Shown: positions 9,018 through 18,164, counted from the stretch's first letter. The stretch: 64,000 bases of DNA from Actinomycetota bacterium (GCA_012523095.1 JAAYJE010000113.1:1-64000); one strand, 5' to 3'. Made by a program: numbers and translations. Notes: generated by a model not told the origin, from the letters alone.

Positions 9018-10025
9018 TTGAGCCACGATTGGTCGGAGGTGTTCCTGGGGGTCTCCGCGGATTCCGTCATCCAGACCCCTGAAGAGATCCAGAAGGTCCG
9101 CGGGGGCTGGATCGCACAACTGCGGGATGGTCTCGCCAAGAGCCGCAAGGCCCTCCAGCAGCAGTTCGCCTCGGTGCTCTTCGATCGCTTCGATGAGAGT
9201 CTGTGGGAAAGGATAGAAGAAGCGCTCATCTATGCCGACGTGGGCGTGGAGACCACGGTGTCGATCGTGGAGGCTTTGGAGGCCGAGGCCGACAAAGGCG
9301 CCATCAAGGACTCCGCAAGTCTCATAGCCGAGCTGCGCAGAATCACCACCCTGCATTTTTGCCAGGCGGACACGCGCATCGACGTGGCCCACTCGCCGGC
9401 GGTGATCCTCGTTGTGGGAGTGAACGGCACCGGCAAGACCACCACCATAGGCAAGATCGCCTGGCATCTTAAGGAGCTGGGCAAGGAGCCGTTGTTGGTG
9501 GCCGGAGACACATTCCGCGCGGCCGCCATCGAGCAGCTGGTGGAGTGGGGCCGGCGGGTGGGATGCGAAGTGGTGCGCCATGAGCGCGGGGGAGACCCGG
9601 GGGCGGTGGTGTATGACGGCATCGCCGCGGCCGAAGCGCGGAAGGCCGACGTGGTCATCATCGACACGGCGGGGCGTCTCCACACCCAAGTGAACCTGAT
9701 GAAGGAGCTTGAGAAGGTGCGGCGCGTGATCGGGAAACGCCTGCCGGGCGCCCCGCACGAAACCCTGCTCAGCATCGACGCGACGACGGGTCAGAACGGA
9801 CTGATCCAGGCCCGTATGTTCAAGGAGGCGGTGGAGCTCTCAGGCGTGGTGTTGACGAAGATGGACGGGACGGCCAAAGGTGGCATAGCGCTGGCCGTAT
9901 CACACGAACTCGACCTGCCCATCAAGCTCATCGGTACGGGAGAAAGGCTCGAAAGCCTTCAGCCGTTCGACGCCGCCGATTTCACGGCGCTGCTCTTCGA
10001 CGACTCCCTCGGCCCCTCGGTTTGA
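9018..10025 (+). CDS. ftsY: Signal recognition particle receptor FtsY
   Basis: The SRP-family GTPase that docks Ffh-ribosome complexes at the membrane. The N domain covers residues ~35-120. In the G domain, G1 is GVNGTGKTTT (134-143), DTAGRLHTQ lies near 216 and the TKMDG specificity loop near 278. The acidic A domain is nearly absent (335 residues in total), as in many Gram-positive forms. The start is TTG at 9018 with AAAGGGG nearby, four bases after the smc stop. The partner gene ffh follows. Confidence 0.95.
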   Translation: MSHDWSEVFLGVSADSVIQTPEEIQKVRGGWIAQLRDGLAKSRKALQQQFASVLFDRFDESLWERIEEALIYADVGVETTVSIVEALEAEADKGAIKDSASLIAELRRITTLHFCQADTRIDVAHSPAVILVVGVNGTGKTTTIGKIAWHLKELGKEPLLVAGDTFRAAAIEQLVEWGRRVGCEVVRHERGGDPGAVVYDGIAAAEARKADVVIIDTAGRLHTQVNLMKELEKVRRVIGKRLPGAPHETLLSIDATTGQNGLIQARMFKEAVELSGVVLTKMDGTAKGGIALAVSHELDLPIKLIGTGERLESLQPFDAADFTALLFDDSLGPSV

Positions 10026-10050
10026 CGGGATTACCGGCTGCTAGTAAACT
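10022..10050 (+). promoter_or_regulatory. Promoter upstream of ffh
   Basis: TTGACG (10022-10027) and TAAACT (10045-10050) are separated by 17 bases; the -35 includes the ftsY stop codon. The transcript would begin near 10057 and have a leader of about 65 nt with a short GC-rich hairpin (GCGGCG...CGCCGC, 10085-10105). It probably serves ffh-rpsP-khpA. Confidence 0.6.
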
Positions 10051-10123
10051 CCCACCCTCGCGGCCCGCTTGGGTCGCCTCGAGTGCGGCGCGCGCAAAGC
10101 GCCGCTGAACGGCAAGGTGGCGG

Positions 10124-11458
10124 GTGTTCGATTCTCTCTCTGATAAGCTGCAGATAGCCTTCGACGGCCTCAAGAAGCAGGGCAGGCTCACCGACAAAGA
10201 CGTCGAGCGCGCCGCCCGCGAGATCCGTCTGGCCCTGCTTGAGGCGGACGTCAACTTCAAGGTGGTCAAGCAGTTCGTCGACTCGGTGAAGCAACGCGCG
10301 CTCGGCGTCGAAGTGCTGGGAAGCCTGACGCCCGCGCAGCAGTTCATCAAGATAGTGAACGAAGAGCTGACGGCTCTCATGGGCTCGGCCACCACCAAGC
10401 TTACTTTTTCTCCGCGACCGCCGACCCTGATCATGATGGTGGGTCTGCAGGGCTCAGGCAAGACCACCGCCTGCGGCAAGCTGGCCAACTTCCTGCTCGC
10501 CCAAGGCAAGAGCCCCGGTTTGGTGGCGGGCGACGTGTATCGGCCGGCGGCCATCGACCAGCTCAAAACCCTGGGGCAGCAGCTCGGGGTGCCGGTGTAC
10601 GATGAGGGCGACCAGGCCGATCCGGTGGACATCGCCAAACACGGTGTCAGGTGGGCGCAGGAAAAGGGGCGCGACGTACTGATCATCGACACGGCCGGCC
10701 GTCTACACATCGACGAGAAGCTCATGGACGAGTTGGTGCACATCCGTCACGCTGTGAAGCCCCACAACATCCTGCTGGTCCTGGACGCCATGACGGGGCA
10801 GGACGCGGTGAACGTGGCCCTCAAGTTCCAGGAACAGGTCCAGTTCGACGGCGTGGTGCTCACCAAGATGGACGGTGACGCCCGTGGAGGCGCCGCCCTG
10901 TCGGTGCGGGCCGTGACGGGCAAGCCTATCAAGTTCGCCAGCAGCGGCGAGAAGCTCGACAGCTTCGAATACTTCTATCCGGATCGGGTGGCCTCACGGA
11001 TCCTGGGGATGGGTGACGTACTCACGCTGATCGAAAAGGCTGAGCGCACCATCGACGAGAAGAAGGCCCGGGAGCTGGAGCAGCGGCTACGCAAATCCAC
11101 TTTCACCTTCGACGACTTCCTGGAGCAGATCCAGCAGGTGCGCAAGATGGGCTCTATTTCGAGCATCTTGGGCATGATCCCCGGCATCCCCTCGGGCAAG
11201 CTCAAGGGCATGCAGGTGGATGAGAAGGCTTTTGACAAGATCCAAGCGGTGATCTTCTCCATGACTCCGGAGGAACGCAGCCATCCGGAGCTCATCAGCG
11301 GCAGCCGTCGCCGGCGCATCGCGGCCGGCTCGGGCACCAACATCCACACTATCAATCAGCTGCTCACCCAGTTCAAGCAGGTTCAGAAGATGATGAAACA
11401 GCTGGGCTCGGGCCGTGTACCGAAGAACCCGTTCCAGATGTTCGGGAACTCCAGTTAG
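10124..11458 (+). CDS. ffh: Signal recognition particle protein Ffh
   Basis: The SRP54 GTPase that binds signal sequences and 4.5S RNA. The NG domain carries GLQGSGKTT (107-115), DTAGRLHIDEKLMDEL (~188) and TKMDGDARGGAAL. The methionine-rich M domain occupies the C-terminal third (KMGSISSILGMIPGIPSG, SRRRRIAAGSG, MMKQLGSG). It is 444 residues long, as usual. The start is GTG at 10124 after AAGGTGG. It is followed within 16 bases by rpsP, the conserved ffh-rpsP-khpA-rimM-trmD order. Confidence 0.96.
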   Translation: MFDSLSDKLQIAFDGLKKQGRLTDKDVERAAREIRLALLEADVNFKVVKQFVDSVKQRALGVEVLGSLTPAQQFIKIVNEELTALMGSATTKLTFSPRPPTLIMMVGLQGSGKTTACGKLANFLLAQGKSPGLVAGDVYRPAAIDQLKTLGQQLGVPVYDEGDQADPVDIAKHGVRWAQEKGRDVLIIDTAGRLHIDEKLMDELVHIRHAVKPHNILLVLDAMTGQDAVNVALKFQEQVQFDGVVLTKMDGDARGGAALSVRAVTGKPIKFASSGEKLDSFEYFYPDRVASRILGMGDVLTLIEKAERTIDEKKARELEQRLRKSTFTFDDFLEQIQQVRKMGSISSILGMIPGIPSGKLKGMQVDEKAFDKIQAVIFSMTPEERSHPELISGSRRRRIAAGSGTNIHTINQLLTQFKQVQKMMKQLGSGRVPKNPFQMFGNSS

Positions 11459-11474
11459 TGAGAGGAGGTGACGA

Positions 11475-11717
11475 ATGGCAACAGCTATCAGATTGGCACG
11501 TCGTGGGAGTAAGAAGCGTCCAACCTACCGCATCGTGGTGGCCGATTCCCGGAGGGCCCGTGACGGCCGCTTCATCGAGACCATCGGCTTCTACAACCCT
11601 CAGACCGAGCCGTCGGTGATCGAAGTGGACGAGGCCAAGGCCAAGCAGTGGCTGGCGACCGGCGCTCAGCCCTCCGATACGGTGCGGAAACTCCTGAGTC
11701 TGAAAGGCATCGTCTAA
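11475..11717 (+). CDS. rpsP: 30S ribosomal protein S16
   Basis: An 80-residue 30S subunit protein with the family pattern [41 protein letters not shown] and [15 protein letters not shown] strong GAGGAGGTGA site lies just ahead of ATG 11475. Its stop abuts the GTG start of khpA, so the two are probably translationally coupled. Confidence 0.97.
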   Translation: MATAIRLARRGSKKRPTYRIVVADSRRARDGRFIETIGFYNPQTEPSVIEVDEAKAKQWLATGAQPSDTVRKLLSLKGIV

Positions 11718-11948
11718 GTGAAAGATCTGCTCGAGTTCCTGGCCCGCTCGCTGGTGGACCATCCCGACCAAGTGCGGGTGGAAGAGTCCGAGTCGGCGGA
11801 AGGCGTGCTGTTGCGTCTGTTCGTGGCCAAAGAGGACGTGGGCAAGGTGATAGGCAAGCAGGGCCGCATTGCCCGCGCTCTGCGCACTGTGGTCAAGGCA
11901 AGCGCCGTCAGAGACGGCAGGCAGGCCACGGTCGAGATCGTCGATTAG
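11718..11948 (+). CDS. khpA: KH-domain RNA-binding protein KhpA
   Basis: A 76-residue single KH-domain protein with the GxxG loop in VIGKQGRIARALR. The family binds RNA, often with KhpB, and sits between rpsP and rimM in many Gram-positive bacteria, as here. The start is GTG immediately after the rpsP stop. The role in RNA regulation or cell-size control is known for relatives only. Confidence 0.93.
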   Translation: MKDLLEFLARSLVDHPDQVRVEESESAEGVLLRLFVAKEDVGKVIGKQGRIARALRTVVKASAVRDGRQATVEIVD

Positions 11949-12159
11949 GAGCGACTCCAAGGCCTGGTTCGGAATGGTATTGCGCCGACAGGATGCGATG
12001 GGGACGCGCGACGCAAGGACGCATGGAGCGGGCGTAGCAGAGCTATGGGCACGCCTAAGCGCGAGTCGCGAGCCTATTCGCGCGGTGAGGACGTAGCATC
12101 GTGCCGCCAAGCGCAGACTCGGTGGTCGACCCCTCATTGCTAAGCGGATGCGGTGAGCT
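11949..12159. other. khpA-rimM gap with possible RNA hairpins
   Basis: No gene was recognised in this 211-base gap. A compact fold is possible at 12031-12055: outer GGCGT/ACGCC and inner TAGC/GCTA around an AGA loop. The gap is long for an operon whose other junctions are tight. No promoter or terminator was identified with confidence. Confidence 0.3.
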
Positions 12160-12735
12160 ATGACGCGCCCCGAGTGGATCGAAGTGGGGCGGATCGTGCG
12201 TGCGCACGGGGTGCACGGCGAAGTCAGGGTTAGGCTTCTCTCGGACAACCCGGAGCGCTTCGCTTCGGGGTCCGTCCTTCACGCTCGTCCCGGACGGCCG
12301 GGCGTAGCGGCGCTCAGAGTGCGCGAACAGGTGCGTCTAACGGTCGAGAGCCTGCGGGGCGACGGTGACTTCCCCATCGTAGGATTCCGCGAAGTGGCCG
12401 ACCGAGACAGGGCCGAGGCCATGAGCGGATACACGCTGGAGGTGCGCTCGACCCAACTCCCCGAGCTGCCTGAGGACGAATTCTACCCCTTCGATCTGGA
12501 GGACCTGCAGGTGCGGGATCCCGCGGGGGCGACCGTCGGGAGGGTGACGGGAGTGTTGGATTCTCCGGCCCATCCCATCCTGGTGATCGAGCTCGACACG
12601 GGCGGCGAGAAGATGGCGCCGTTTGTCTCGGCGGCGGTGCCGACCGTGGCGGTGGCTGAAGGCTATCTGGTGGTTGAACCGAGGTTCCTGGACGAAGTCG
12701 GTCAGGATAGGACTGAGGGAGATGTCTCGAGATGA
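12160..12735 (+). CDS. rimM: 16S rRNA processing protein RimM
   Basis: A 30S maturation factor that binds S19 in the assembling head. The N-terminal RimM barrel begins VGRIVRAHGVHGEVRVR. The C-terminal PRC-barrel part contains EFYPFDLEDLQVRD and VVEPRFLDEV. It is 191 residues long. Its stop overlaps the trmD start by four bases (ATGA), giving the usual rimM-trmD coupling. Confidence 0.95.
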   Translation: MTRPEWIEVGRIVRAHGVHGEVRVRLLSDNPERFASGSVLHARPGRPGVAALRVREQVRLTVESLRGDGDFPIVGFREVADRDRAEAMSGYTLEVRSTQLPELPEDEFYPFDLEDLQVRDPAGATVGRVTGVLDSPAHPILVIELDTGGEKMAPFVSAAVPTVAVAEGYLVVEPRFLDEVGQDRTEGDVSR

Positions 12736-13478
12736 AGCGCTTTGACGTCTTCACGCTGGTCCCGGAGGCCTTCAACTGGTTCGTCGTGCAACATCCCGTC
12801 TCCACGGCCATCGAGGCCGGCGCGGTCTCCATCTCCGTGCACAATATCCGGGACTACAGTGCTCTCCCTCATCATGAGGTGGACGACACTCCGTACGGAG
12901 GCGGTCCGGGTATGGTAACGCGCGTGGACATAGTGGCGGCGGCGCTCGAAGGGGTGTTCGGAGAGCCTGCGACCCGGGTGCGGGATACGCGTGACGTCTA
13001 TGTGCTGGCGGCGGGGGGCCGTCCCTTCGAGCACGGTCTTGGACTGGAGCTGTCTCGGACCGAGAGGGATCTCGTGCTATTGTGCGGACGGTTCGAGGGT
13101 TTCGACGCCAGAGTGGAGACGCTTCTGGCGAGCGGGTCGATATCGGTGGGTCCCTACGTCCTGGCGGGTGGCGAAGTAGCCGCGTTGGCCGTCCTGGAGG
13201 CCGTGATCCGCCACCTGCCCGGGTCCCTCGGCAACACGGACAGCGTGGTGGAGGAGTCGTTCAGCGAGGAATTGGGAGGGATGGTCGAGTATCCTCACTA
13301 TACGAGGCCGCGGGAGTACGAGGGTCTGAAAGTGCCGCAGGTGCTTGTCGGCGGAGACCACGCGGCCATCGCGCGGTGGCGGAGGGAGAACGCCAGGCGG
13401 TCTCCCTGGGCGCAGGGTATAGGCCGCGCCGGCCCCCGGGACACTGCTTCGACATGCGACGGAGAAGGTGAAGAGTGA
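12732..13478 (+). CDS. trmD: tRNA (guanine-37-N1)-methyltransferase TrmD
   Basis: A SPOUT-fold enzyme that makes m1G37 to prevent +1 frameshifting. Visible motifs are FDVFTLVPEAF at the start, DDTPYGGGPGMV, LLCGRFEGFDARVE and the knotted SAM site SVGPYVLAGGEVAALAVLEAV. It is 248 residues long. It overlaps rimM by four bases upstream and the first signal peptidase gene by four bases (GTGA) downstream. Confidence 0.96.
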   Translation: MKRFDVFTLVPEAFNWFVVQHPVSTAIEAGAVSISVHNIRDYSALPHHEVDDTPYGGGPGMVTRVDIVAAALEGVFGEPATRVRDTRDVYVLAAGGRPFEHGLGLELSRTERDLVLLCGRFEGFDARVETLLASGSISVGPYVLAGGEVAALAVLEAVIRHLPGSLGNTDSVVEESFSEELGGMVEYPHYTRPREYEGLKVPQVLVGGDHAAIARWRRENARRSPWAQGIGRAGPRDTASTCDGEGEE

Positions 13479-14221
13479 GTACGGACCACGATCAGGCGGG
13501 CGCCGTCCCCAGAAGCGGGCCGGTCTCCCCGGGCGAACCGGCGCTTAGAAGTGAGTCGGGCCTGCAGGGTGGGTCGGCCCCGCCGGGTGGGTCGGCCCCG
13601 CCGGTAGACGACGGCCTCCAGGGGACCCTGGGATCTAGGAGGGAGGTAGACCCTCGGCGGGCGGCCGGTGAGGCGAGAAGAAGGCGGGCCGCGGCGGAGC
13701 GGAAGAAGCGGACTCCGCTGGGGATGGTCATCGAGGTGGTGATCATAGTCGCCGCTGCTTTCGCGATCGCGATGCTGGTGCAGGCCTTCATCGTCAAACC
13801 CTTCACGATCCACCAGGTCTCCATGCAACCTACGCTCCAGGAGCGCGACCGTATCCTGCTCAACCGTCTCTCCTACCACTTCCGAGATCCTGAAAGGGGA
13901 GACGTGGTGGTCTTTCATTCGCCCATGGTCAAGGGCGAGGACCTGGTCAAGCGGGTGATAGGGGTGCCGAACGACCGAGTGGCGGTCAAGGACGGCGATT
14001 TGTATATCAACGGGGCCATACAGGAAGAACCTTACGTGCTGGACAGCGAGATGTTGGACGAGGATCAGGAGGTCTTGGTCCCCGAGGGTCACGTGTTCGT
14101 CATGGGCGACAACCGTAACAACAGCGGTGACAGTCGGTTCTTCGGGCCCATAGAGACCGACTCGATCATCGGGTGCGCCTTCTGCGTCTATTGGCCCATC
14201 AGACACTGGCGAGGGCTGTAG
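13475..14221 (+). CDS. lepB: Signal peptidase I (first copy)
   Basis: A membrane serine/lysine protease that removes signal peptides from exported proteins. It has a cytoplasmic N-terminal region of ~85 residues rich in Gly, Pro and Arg, one membrane segment (~84-106), the catalytic serine in HQVSMQPTL (Ser116), the lysine in DLVKRVIG (Lys159) and the [12 protein letters not shown] box (~209-220). The start is GTG, overlapping trmD by four bases. An 18-base direct repeat (13568-13603) encodes GGSAPP twice in the N-terminal region. A second lepB lies beyond rplS. Confidence 0.94.
   Translation: MSTDHDQAGAVPRSGPVSPGEPALRSESGLQGGSAPPGGSAPPVDDGLQGTLGSRREVDPRRAAGEARRRRAAAERKKRTPLGMVIEVVIIVAAAFAIAMLVQAFIVKPFTIHQVSMQPTLQERDRILLNRLSYHFRDPERGDVVVFHSPMVKGEDLVKRVIGVPNDRVAVKDGDLYINGAIQEEPYVLDSEMLDEDQEVLVPEGHVFVMGDNRNNSGDSRFFGPIETDSIIGCAFCVYWPIRHWRGL
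13568..13603 (+). repeat. 18-base direct repeat x2 in lepB1
   Basis: Two perfect adjacent copies of GGTGGGTCGGCCCCGCCG in the non-conserved cytoplasmic N-terminus encode GGSAPP twice. Confidence 0.95.
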
Positions 14222-14272
14222 GTCCTCTCGCTCTCGGCGCCGATCGCGGGAGGCGTTCGAGTCGGAAGCGGG

Positions 14273-14301
14273 TTGCAATCGGGACCGCGATGCTCTAAAG
14301 T
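14273..14301 (+). promoter_or_regulatory. Promoter upstream of rplS
   Basis: TTGCAA (14273-14278) and TAAAGT (14296-14301) have a 17-base spacer. The start would be near 14308, about 50 bases ahead of rplS. This lets rplS, and probably lepB2 and rnhB, be transcribed separately from trmD-lepB1. Confidence 0.55.
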
Positions 14302-14360
14302 CTGCTCGCTTTTCTTCAGGTAGGTCGTCGAGCACACGCCGGAACAGATCAGGGTCAGGT

Positions 14361-14711
14361 ATGCACATGGGCGTTATTGAGGAATTCGAACGGGATCAAC
14401 TCCGCCAAGACATCCCGGATTTCAAGGCCGGCGATACGTTGCGGGTGCACTTCAAGGTCATCGAGGGGAGCCGGGAGAGGATCCAGGTCTTCCAAGGCTT
14501 CTGCATCCGCAGACAGGGTCATGGCGCTCGGGAGACCTTCACCGTGCGCAAGCAGTCCTTCGGAGTGGGGGTGGAGAGGACCTTCCCGGTCCATTCTCCG
14601 AAGATCGACAAGATCGAGGTCGCCGCGATAGGCGACGTGGCAAGGGCCAAGCTCTACTATCTGCGTGAGAAGCTCGGCAAGAAAGCGCGCGTCAAAGAGA
14701 AGCGTATCTAA
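14361..14711 (+). CDS. rplS: 50S ribosomal protein L19
   Basis: A 116-residue protein at the 30S-50S interface. Family motifs are [57 protein letters not shown] and the basic tail [25 protein letters not shown] at 14361 follows AGGGTCAGG; the ATG at 14367 is an alternative. It lies between two signal peptidase genes, as in actinobacterial rplS-lepB clusters. Confidence 0.97.
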   Translation: MHMGVIEEFERDQLRQDIPDFKAGDTLRVHFKVIEGSRERIQVFQGFCIRRQGHGARETFTVRKQSFGVGVERTFPVHSPKIDKIEVAAIGDVARAKLYYLREKLGKKARVKEKRI

Positions 14712-14722
14712 GGCACTGCTGC

Positions 14723-15343
14723 ATGGAAGAACCGGATCGAAGCTCTCTCGCAGAGCCGAAGCCGGTCGGTTGCGGCGAGGCAGCCCCGGCGGATGGAGCC
14801 CGGACCGTCGGGAAGACGAAGCGGCACGTCGGCAAGACCCGCCGGATCGTCGAAGTGGTCGCCATCGTGGCGGCCGCTTTCGTTTTGGCGCTTGTGGTGC
14901 AGCAGTTCCTCGTGAAACCATACGCGATCCCCTCGGAGTCCATGGAGCCGACTCTTGTAGGGGGCGACCGAGTACTGGTCAGCCGGATCACCTATCACTT
15001 CCGCTCTCCGGAGAGGGGCGACGTCATCGTGTTCCATCCTCCAGGGTATGAGGGCGCAGTCCCGTTGATCAAGCGCGTCGTCGCTGTGGGCGGCGATACA
15101 GTCTCGGTGCACGATGGCAGGTTGTGGCTTAACGGCACCGCACAGGATGAGCCCTACCTGAAGGAGAGTCTGATCGAGGGTGAGTATCCCGAGACGACGA
15201 TCAAGCCGGGGTACGTCTGGGCCATGGGCGACAATCGTAACGACAGCGGTGACAGCCGATACTTCGGGCCGGTGCACGAAGACGAGATCATCGGTGTCGC
15301 TTTCGCCATCTACTGGCCGCCGCGCGATATGGGCGGACTCTGA
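14723..15343 (+). CDS. lepB: Signal peptidase I (second copy)
   Basis: A second type I signal peptidase of 206 residues. Its membrane segment is ~43-62, the catalytic serine lies in PSESMEPTL (Ser73), the lysine in PLIKRVVAVGG (Lys117), and the MGDNRNDSGDSRYFGP box near residue 180. It is shorter at the N-terminus than the copy at 13475 and lacks that copy's Pro/Gly region. Both carry complete catalytic residues, so both are probably active. They may differ in substrate or timing, as is known for multiple Sip proteins in Streptomyces and Bacillus. Confidence 0.94.
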   Translation: MEEPDRSSLAEPKPVGCGEAAPADGARTVGKTKRHVGKTRRIVEVVAIVAAAFVLALVVQQFLVKPYAIPSESMEPTLVGGDRVLVSRITYHFRSPERGDVIVFHPPGYEGAVPLIKRVVAVGGDTVSVHDGRLWLNGTAQDEPYLKESLIEGEYPETTIKPGYVWAMGDNRNDSGDSRYFGPVHEDEIIGVAFAIYWPPRDMGGL

Positions 15344-15355
15344 CCCGCCTTTCTT

Positions 15356-16045
15356 ATGACAAGATCACCCGGCCTCAAGAAGAACCGCCTTTCGGACCCG
15401 TTCCGTTTCGATCGCGACCTGTTGCGCGAGGCCGGCGCGACCTCGTGGGGCGGTGACCTGCGCCTGGCCGGTGCCGACGAGGCCGGGCGCGGTTGTCTGG
15501 CAGGCCCATTGGTGGCCGCCGCGGTAGTCCTGGATTACCGCGGCGCTCCCTTCGCCGGATTGGAGCGTCTCACCGACTCCAAGCTGCTCACGCCCGAGAC
15601 ACGGGAGATTCTATACGGGAGCGTCCTTCGCTGTGCCGCGAGAGTCGCGTGGGTGGCATGCTCACCTTCCACGATAGACAGAGTGGGTCTCCATCGCTGC
15701 AATATCGACGCGCTTGGTCGCTCGCTCGATGCGTTGTATGGGGAGTACCGGCTGGCGGTGGTGGATGGGTTCGACCTCAAGCGGCCCGAGCTCCGGGCGC
15801 GCGCCATGATCGCCGCCGATTATAGGAGCGGAGCAGTGGCGGCCGCTTCCATCGTGGCGAAGGTGGTGCGCGATAGACTGATGAGGACACTCGCGTCACT
15901 CCATCCCGAGTACGGTTTTGATGAGCACGTAGGGTACGGGACCAAGCGACATCGAGAGGCCCTGCGACGCCACGGTCCCTGCGAGCTTCACCGCCTGAGT
16001 TTCCAGGGAGTGGGCGTCGGCCGGTTGGAGTTGTGGGACGACTGA
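15356..16045 (+). CDS. rnhB: Ribonuclease HII
   Basis: Cuts RNA in RNA-DNA hybrids and at single ribonucleotides in DNA. The acidic active site is visible in GADEAGRGCLAGPLVAAAV (Asp41, Glu42), LTDSKLL and VVDGFDL. The C-terminal GTKRHREALRRHGPCELHR is typical. It is 229 residues long with ATG at 15356. It keeps the rplS-lepB-rnhB-yraN order. Confidence 0.95.
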   Translation: MTRSPGLKKNRLSDPFRFDRDLLREAGATSWGGDLRLAGADEAGRGCLAGPLVAAAVVLDYRGAPFAGLERLTDSKLLTPETREILYGSVLRCAARVAWVACSPSTIDRVGLHRCNIDALGRSLDALYGEYRLAVVDGFDLKRPELRARAMIAADYRSGAVAAASIVAKVVRDRLMRTLASLHPEYGFDEHVGYGTKRHREALRRHGPCELHRLSFQGVGVGRLELWDD

Positions 16046-16233
16046 GACAGGGCGACGGCATCAGGGATCGGAGACGGTAGAGGTAGCGTCTCCGAGGGTC
16101 CGCTCCAATCTGGTACCAAGGTTTGAGTCCGTGTCTCCTCCACCTCCGATAGTCTCGACATCCGAGTCGATCGCCAGGCCACAGCACAGAGGAGACCGTC
16201 CTGAACCAGGGACCATCGATACACGTAGATCGA
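16046..16233. other. rnhB-yraN gap with one hairpin
   Basis: A 7-base stem (GGAGACG 16070-16076, CGTCTCC 16087-16093) follows the rnhB stop by 24 bases. It lacks a T-run, so it is at best a weak or factor-assisted terminator. No gene is seen in the 188 bases and no clear promoter was found. Confidence 0.3.
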
Positions 16234-16587
16234 GTGGCGCGAGGCCGCGCGGGTGAGCAGGCGGCCGCCCTGTTCCTCTCAGCACGTGGGTACCGCGTGC
16301 TGGCCAAGAACCAACGTACTCCTCTCGGAGAGTTGGACATCATCTGCCGCGAGGGGTCGGAGGTCGTGGTGGTGGAGGTCAAGGCGCGCTGCAGTTCGAC
16401 GTACGGCGAGGCCTTGGAAGCCATCGGTCCTCGCAAGGCGCGCCGTCTACGGGGGGCGGCGGCCTGGTGGCTGTGCGACCGAGGATGGTTTCCCTGTCCG
16501 CTGCGTTTCGACGCGGTTGTGGTGGCGCTTGACGGCCAGGGTGTACCTTGCAGCATTGAACACGTCAAGGATCTGCTGGGAGCATGA
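16234..16587 (+). CDS. yraN: YraN/UPF0102 family nuclease-fold protein
   Basis: A 117-residue protein with the UPF0102 restriction-endonuclease-like core: GRAGEQAAALFLSARGYRVLAKN, GELDIICREG and VVVEVKARCSSTYGEA. Its function is not settled in the family. It almost always neighbours rnhB and comM, as here. The start is GTG at 16234 with no obvious ribosome binding site. It overlaps comM by four bases. Confidence 0.92.
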   Translation: MARGRAGEQAAALFLSARGYRVLAKNQRTPLGELDIICREGSEVVVVEVKARCSSTYGEALEAIGPRKARRLRGAAAWWLCDRGWFPCPLRFDAVVVALDGQGVPCSIEHVKDLLGA

Positions 16588-18140
16588 CGGCGCCTATAGG
16601 AGTGGCGTCTATCTGGGGCTTCGCCATGGTGGGCGTCGACGCCGTGCCCGTGAGAGTGGAGGCTCATGCCAGGAACGGTCTGCCGGGAGTCACCATCGTC
16701 GGCCTTCCGGGCGCCGCGGTGCGCGAGGCCGGCGAGCGGATCCGTTCCGGCGCTGCTTCGACAGGGCTCGCCCTTCCCGCCCGGCGCATCACCATCAACC
16801 TCAGTCCCGGCGATGTCCACAAGGAGGGACCTGGGTTCGACCTGCCTGTCGCTCTCGCCACCCTCGCAGCGTGCGGGCACATACCGGTGGAATGTGTCCG
16901 CGATGTGGGAGCGGTGGGAGAGGTCTCCCTGGGAGGAGTCGTGCGGCCGACCCGAGGGGTGGTATCGGCCGCGGAGTCCGCGGGACGGATCGGCGTCCGG
17001 CTGGTCATCACCGCAGTCGAGGGGCTGCCGGCCGCCGCGGAAGTCAGCACGGCCCCCGTGGCGGGGGTGCGGTCCTTGGCCGAGGCGGTCCTTGCAGTCA
17101 AAGACTCTCGATATCGAGACCGGGTGATCGAGCGGGGGATCCGGTGGTTGAACAGGCGGCGCGCCGTCCCCGCGGCCGGCGCGGCTGAAGACGTCGACCT
17201 GGCAGACGTGGTGGGTCAGGAGACGGCGAAGAGGGCCCTCGAGATCGTAGCGGCCGGAGGGCATCATCTCCTGATGTTCGGATCGCCCGGAGCAGGCAAG
17301 ACCATGCTGGCCCGCCGGTTGCCGGGCATCCTGCCGCCGCTGACCAGAGAGGAGGCCGTCGACGTTACCAGAGCATGGAGCGCCGCCGGTCTGCAGGGCG
17401 TTCAGACCGGGTTGGCCAAGGAGCGGCCTTTTCGCGCCCCTCACCATACCGCGTCGCGCGCCGCTCTCATCGGAGGCGGCGTCGCCCTGCGGCCCGGCGA
17501 GATAAGTCTGGCCCACCGTGGGGTTCTTTTCCTAGACGAATTGCCGGAATTCTCCAGGGACGCGCTGGAGGCTCTGCGGCAGCCACTCGAGGAGGGTCGA
17601 GTGGTCATCTCGCGTCGGATGGGGACGGCGGTCTTTCCGGCCGTGTGCACCTTGGTCGCGGCTATGAACCCCTGTCCGTGTGGTTATCTGGGGCACACGG
17701 AGAAGGTGTGCCGTTGTTCCGGCGCCGCCCTGGAGCGATATAAATCGCGTGTGAGTGGGCCACTTCTCGACCGGATCGACGCTCTGATAGAGATCCCACC
17801 GCTCACCCTGACGGCGCTCGAACGGACCGTGGAAGGCGAGACGTCGGCTCTCGTACGAGACAGAGTTAGCGGGGCCCGCGAGTTCCGGCTCCACCGAGAG
17901 AATCATCAAGTGGATCAGGTCCGCGCGCCCCTGGAAGAGAGGAACGGGCTGACCGAGGAGGCGCGCAGGTTGCTGCGCGACGCGTTGGTGCGGGATAGTC
18001 TGAGCGGGAGGGCGTATGTCAGGACCGTGAGGCTGGCTCGGACCATCGCGGACCTGGATGGAGCGCCGTCGGTGCGCATGGATCACGTGGCAGAGGCGCT
18101 GGCCCTCCGTCTGGACCAGCGCCGGGTCGGTCTGTTCTAG
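16584..18140 (+). CDS. comM: YifB/ComM Mg-chelatase-like AAA+ ATPase
   Basis: A 518-residue AAA+ helicase-like protein; ComM promotes branch migration during natural transformation. The N-terminal ChlI/Lon-like domain starts with VASIWGFAMVGVDA and contains GLPGVTIVGLP. Walker A is GSPGAGKTML (~233). RAPHHTASRAALIGGG and FLDELPEFSRDALEALRQPLE follow. A Cys-rich patch, MNPCPCGYLGH then CRCSG, is typical. It lies with dprA immediately downstream, a competence/recombination pair. Confidence 0.95.
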   Translation: MTAPIGVASIWGFAMVGVDAVPVRVEAHARNGLPGVTIVGLPGAAVREAGERIRSGAASTGLALPARRITINLSPGDVHKEGPGFDLPVALATLAACGHIPVECVRDVGAVGEVSLGGVVRPTRGVVSAAESAGRIGVRLVITAVEGLPAAAEVSTAPVAGVRSLAEAVLAVKDSRYRDRVIERGIRWLNRRRAVPAAGAAEDVDLADVVGQETAKRALEIVAAGGHHLLMFGSPGAGKTMLARRLPGILPPLTREEAVDVTRAWSAAGLQGVQTGLAKERPFRAPHHTASRAALIGGGVALRPGEISLAHRGVLFLDELPEFSRDALEALRQPLEEGRVVISRRMGTAVFPAVCTLVAAMNPCPCGYLGHTEKVCRCSGAALERYKSRVSGPLLDRIDALIEIPPLTLTALERTVEGETSALVRDRVSGAREFRLHRENHQVDQVRAPLEERNGLTEEARRLLRDALVRDSLSGRAYVRTVRLARTIADLDGAPSVRMDHVAEALALRLDQRRVGLF

Positions 18141-18164
18141 AGCTCGAGCGAACGGGCCACTGAT

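Noticed and set aside
11949-12159. A small RNA or missing ylqD-like gene between khpA and rimM
   Set aside because: Only short stems and no conserved protein pattern are visible; too weak to call beyond a note on the gap.
15777-17516. 579-codon minus-strand frame opposite rnhB-comM
   Set aside because: It crosses three well-identified plus-strand genes and shows no domain; an antisense artefact of high GC.
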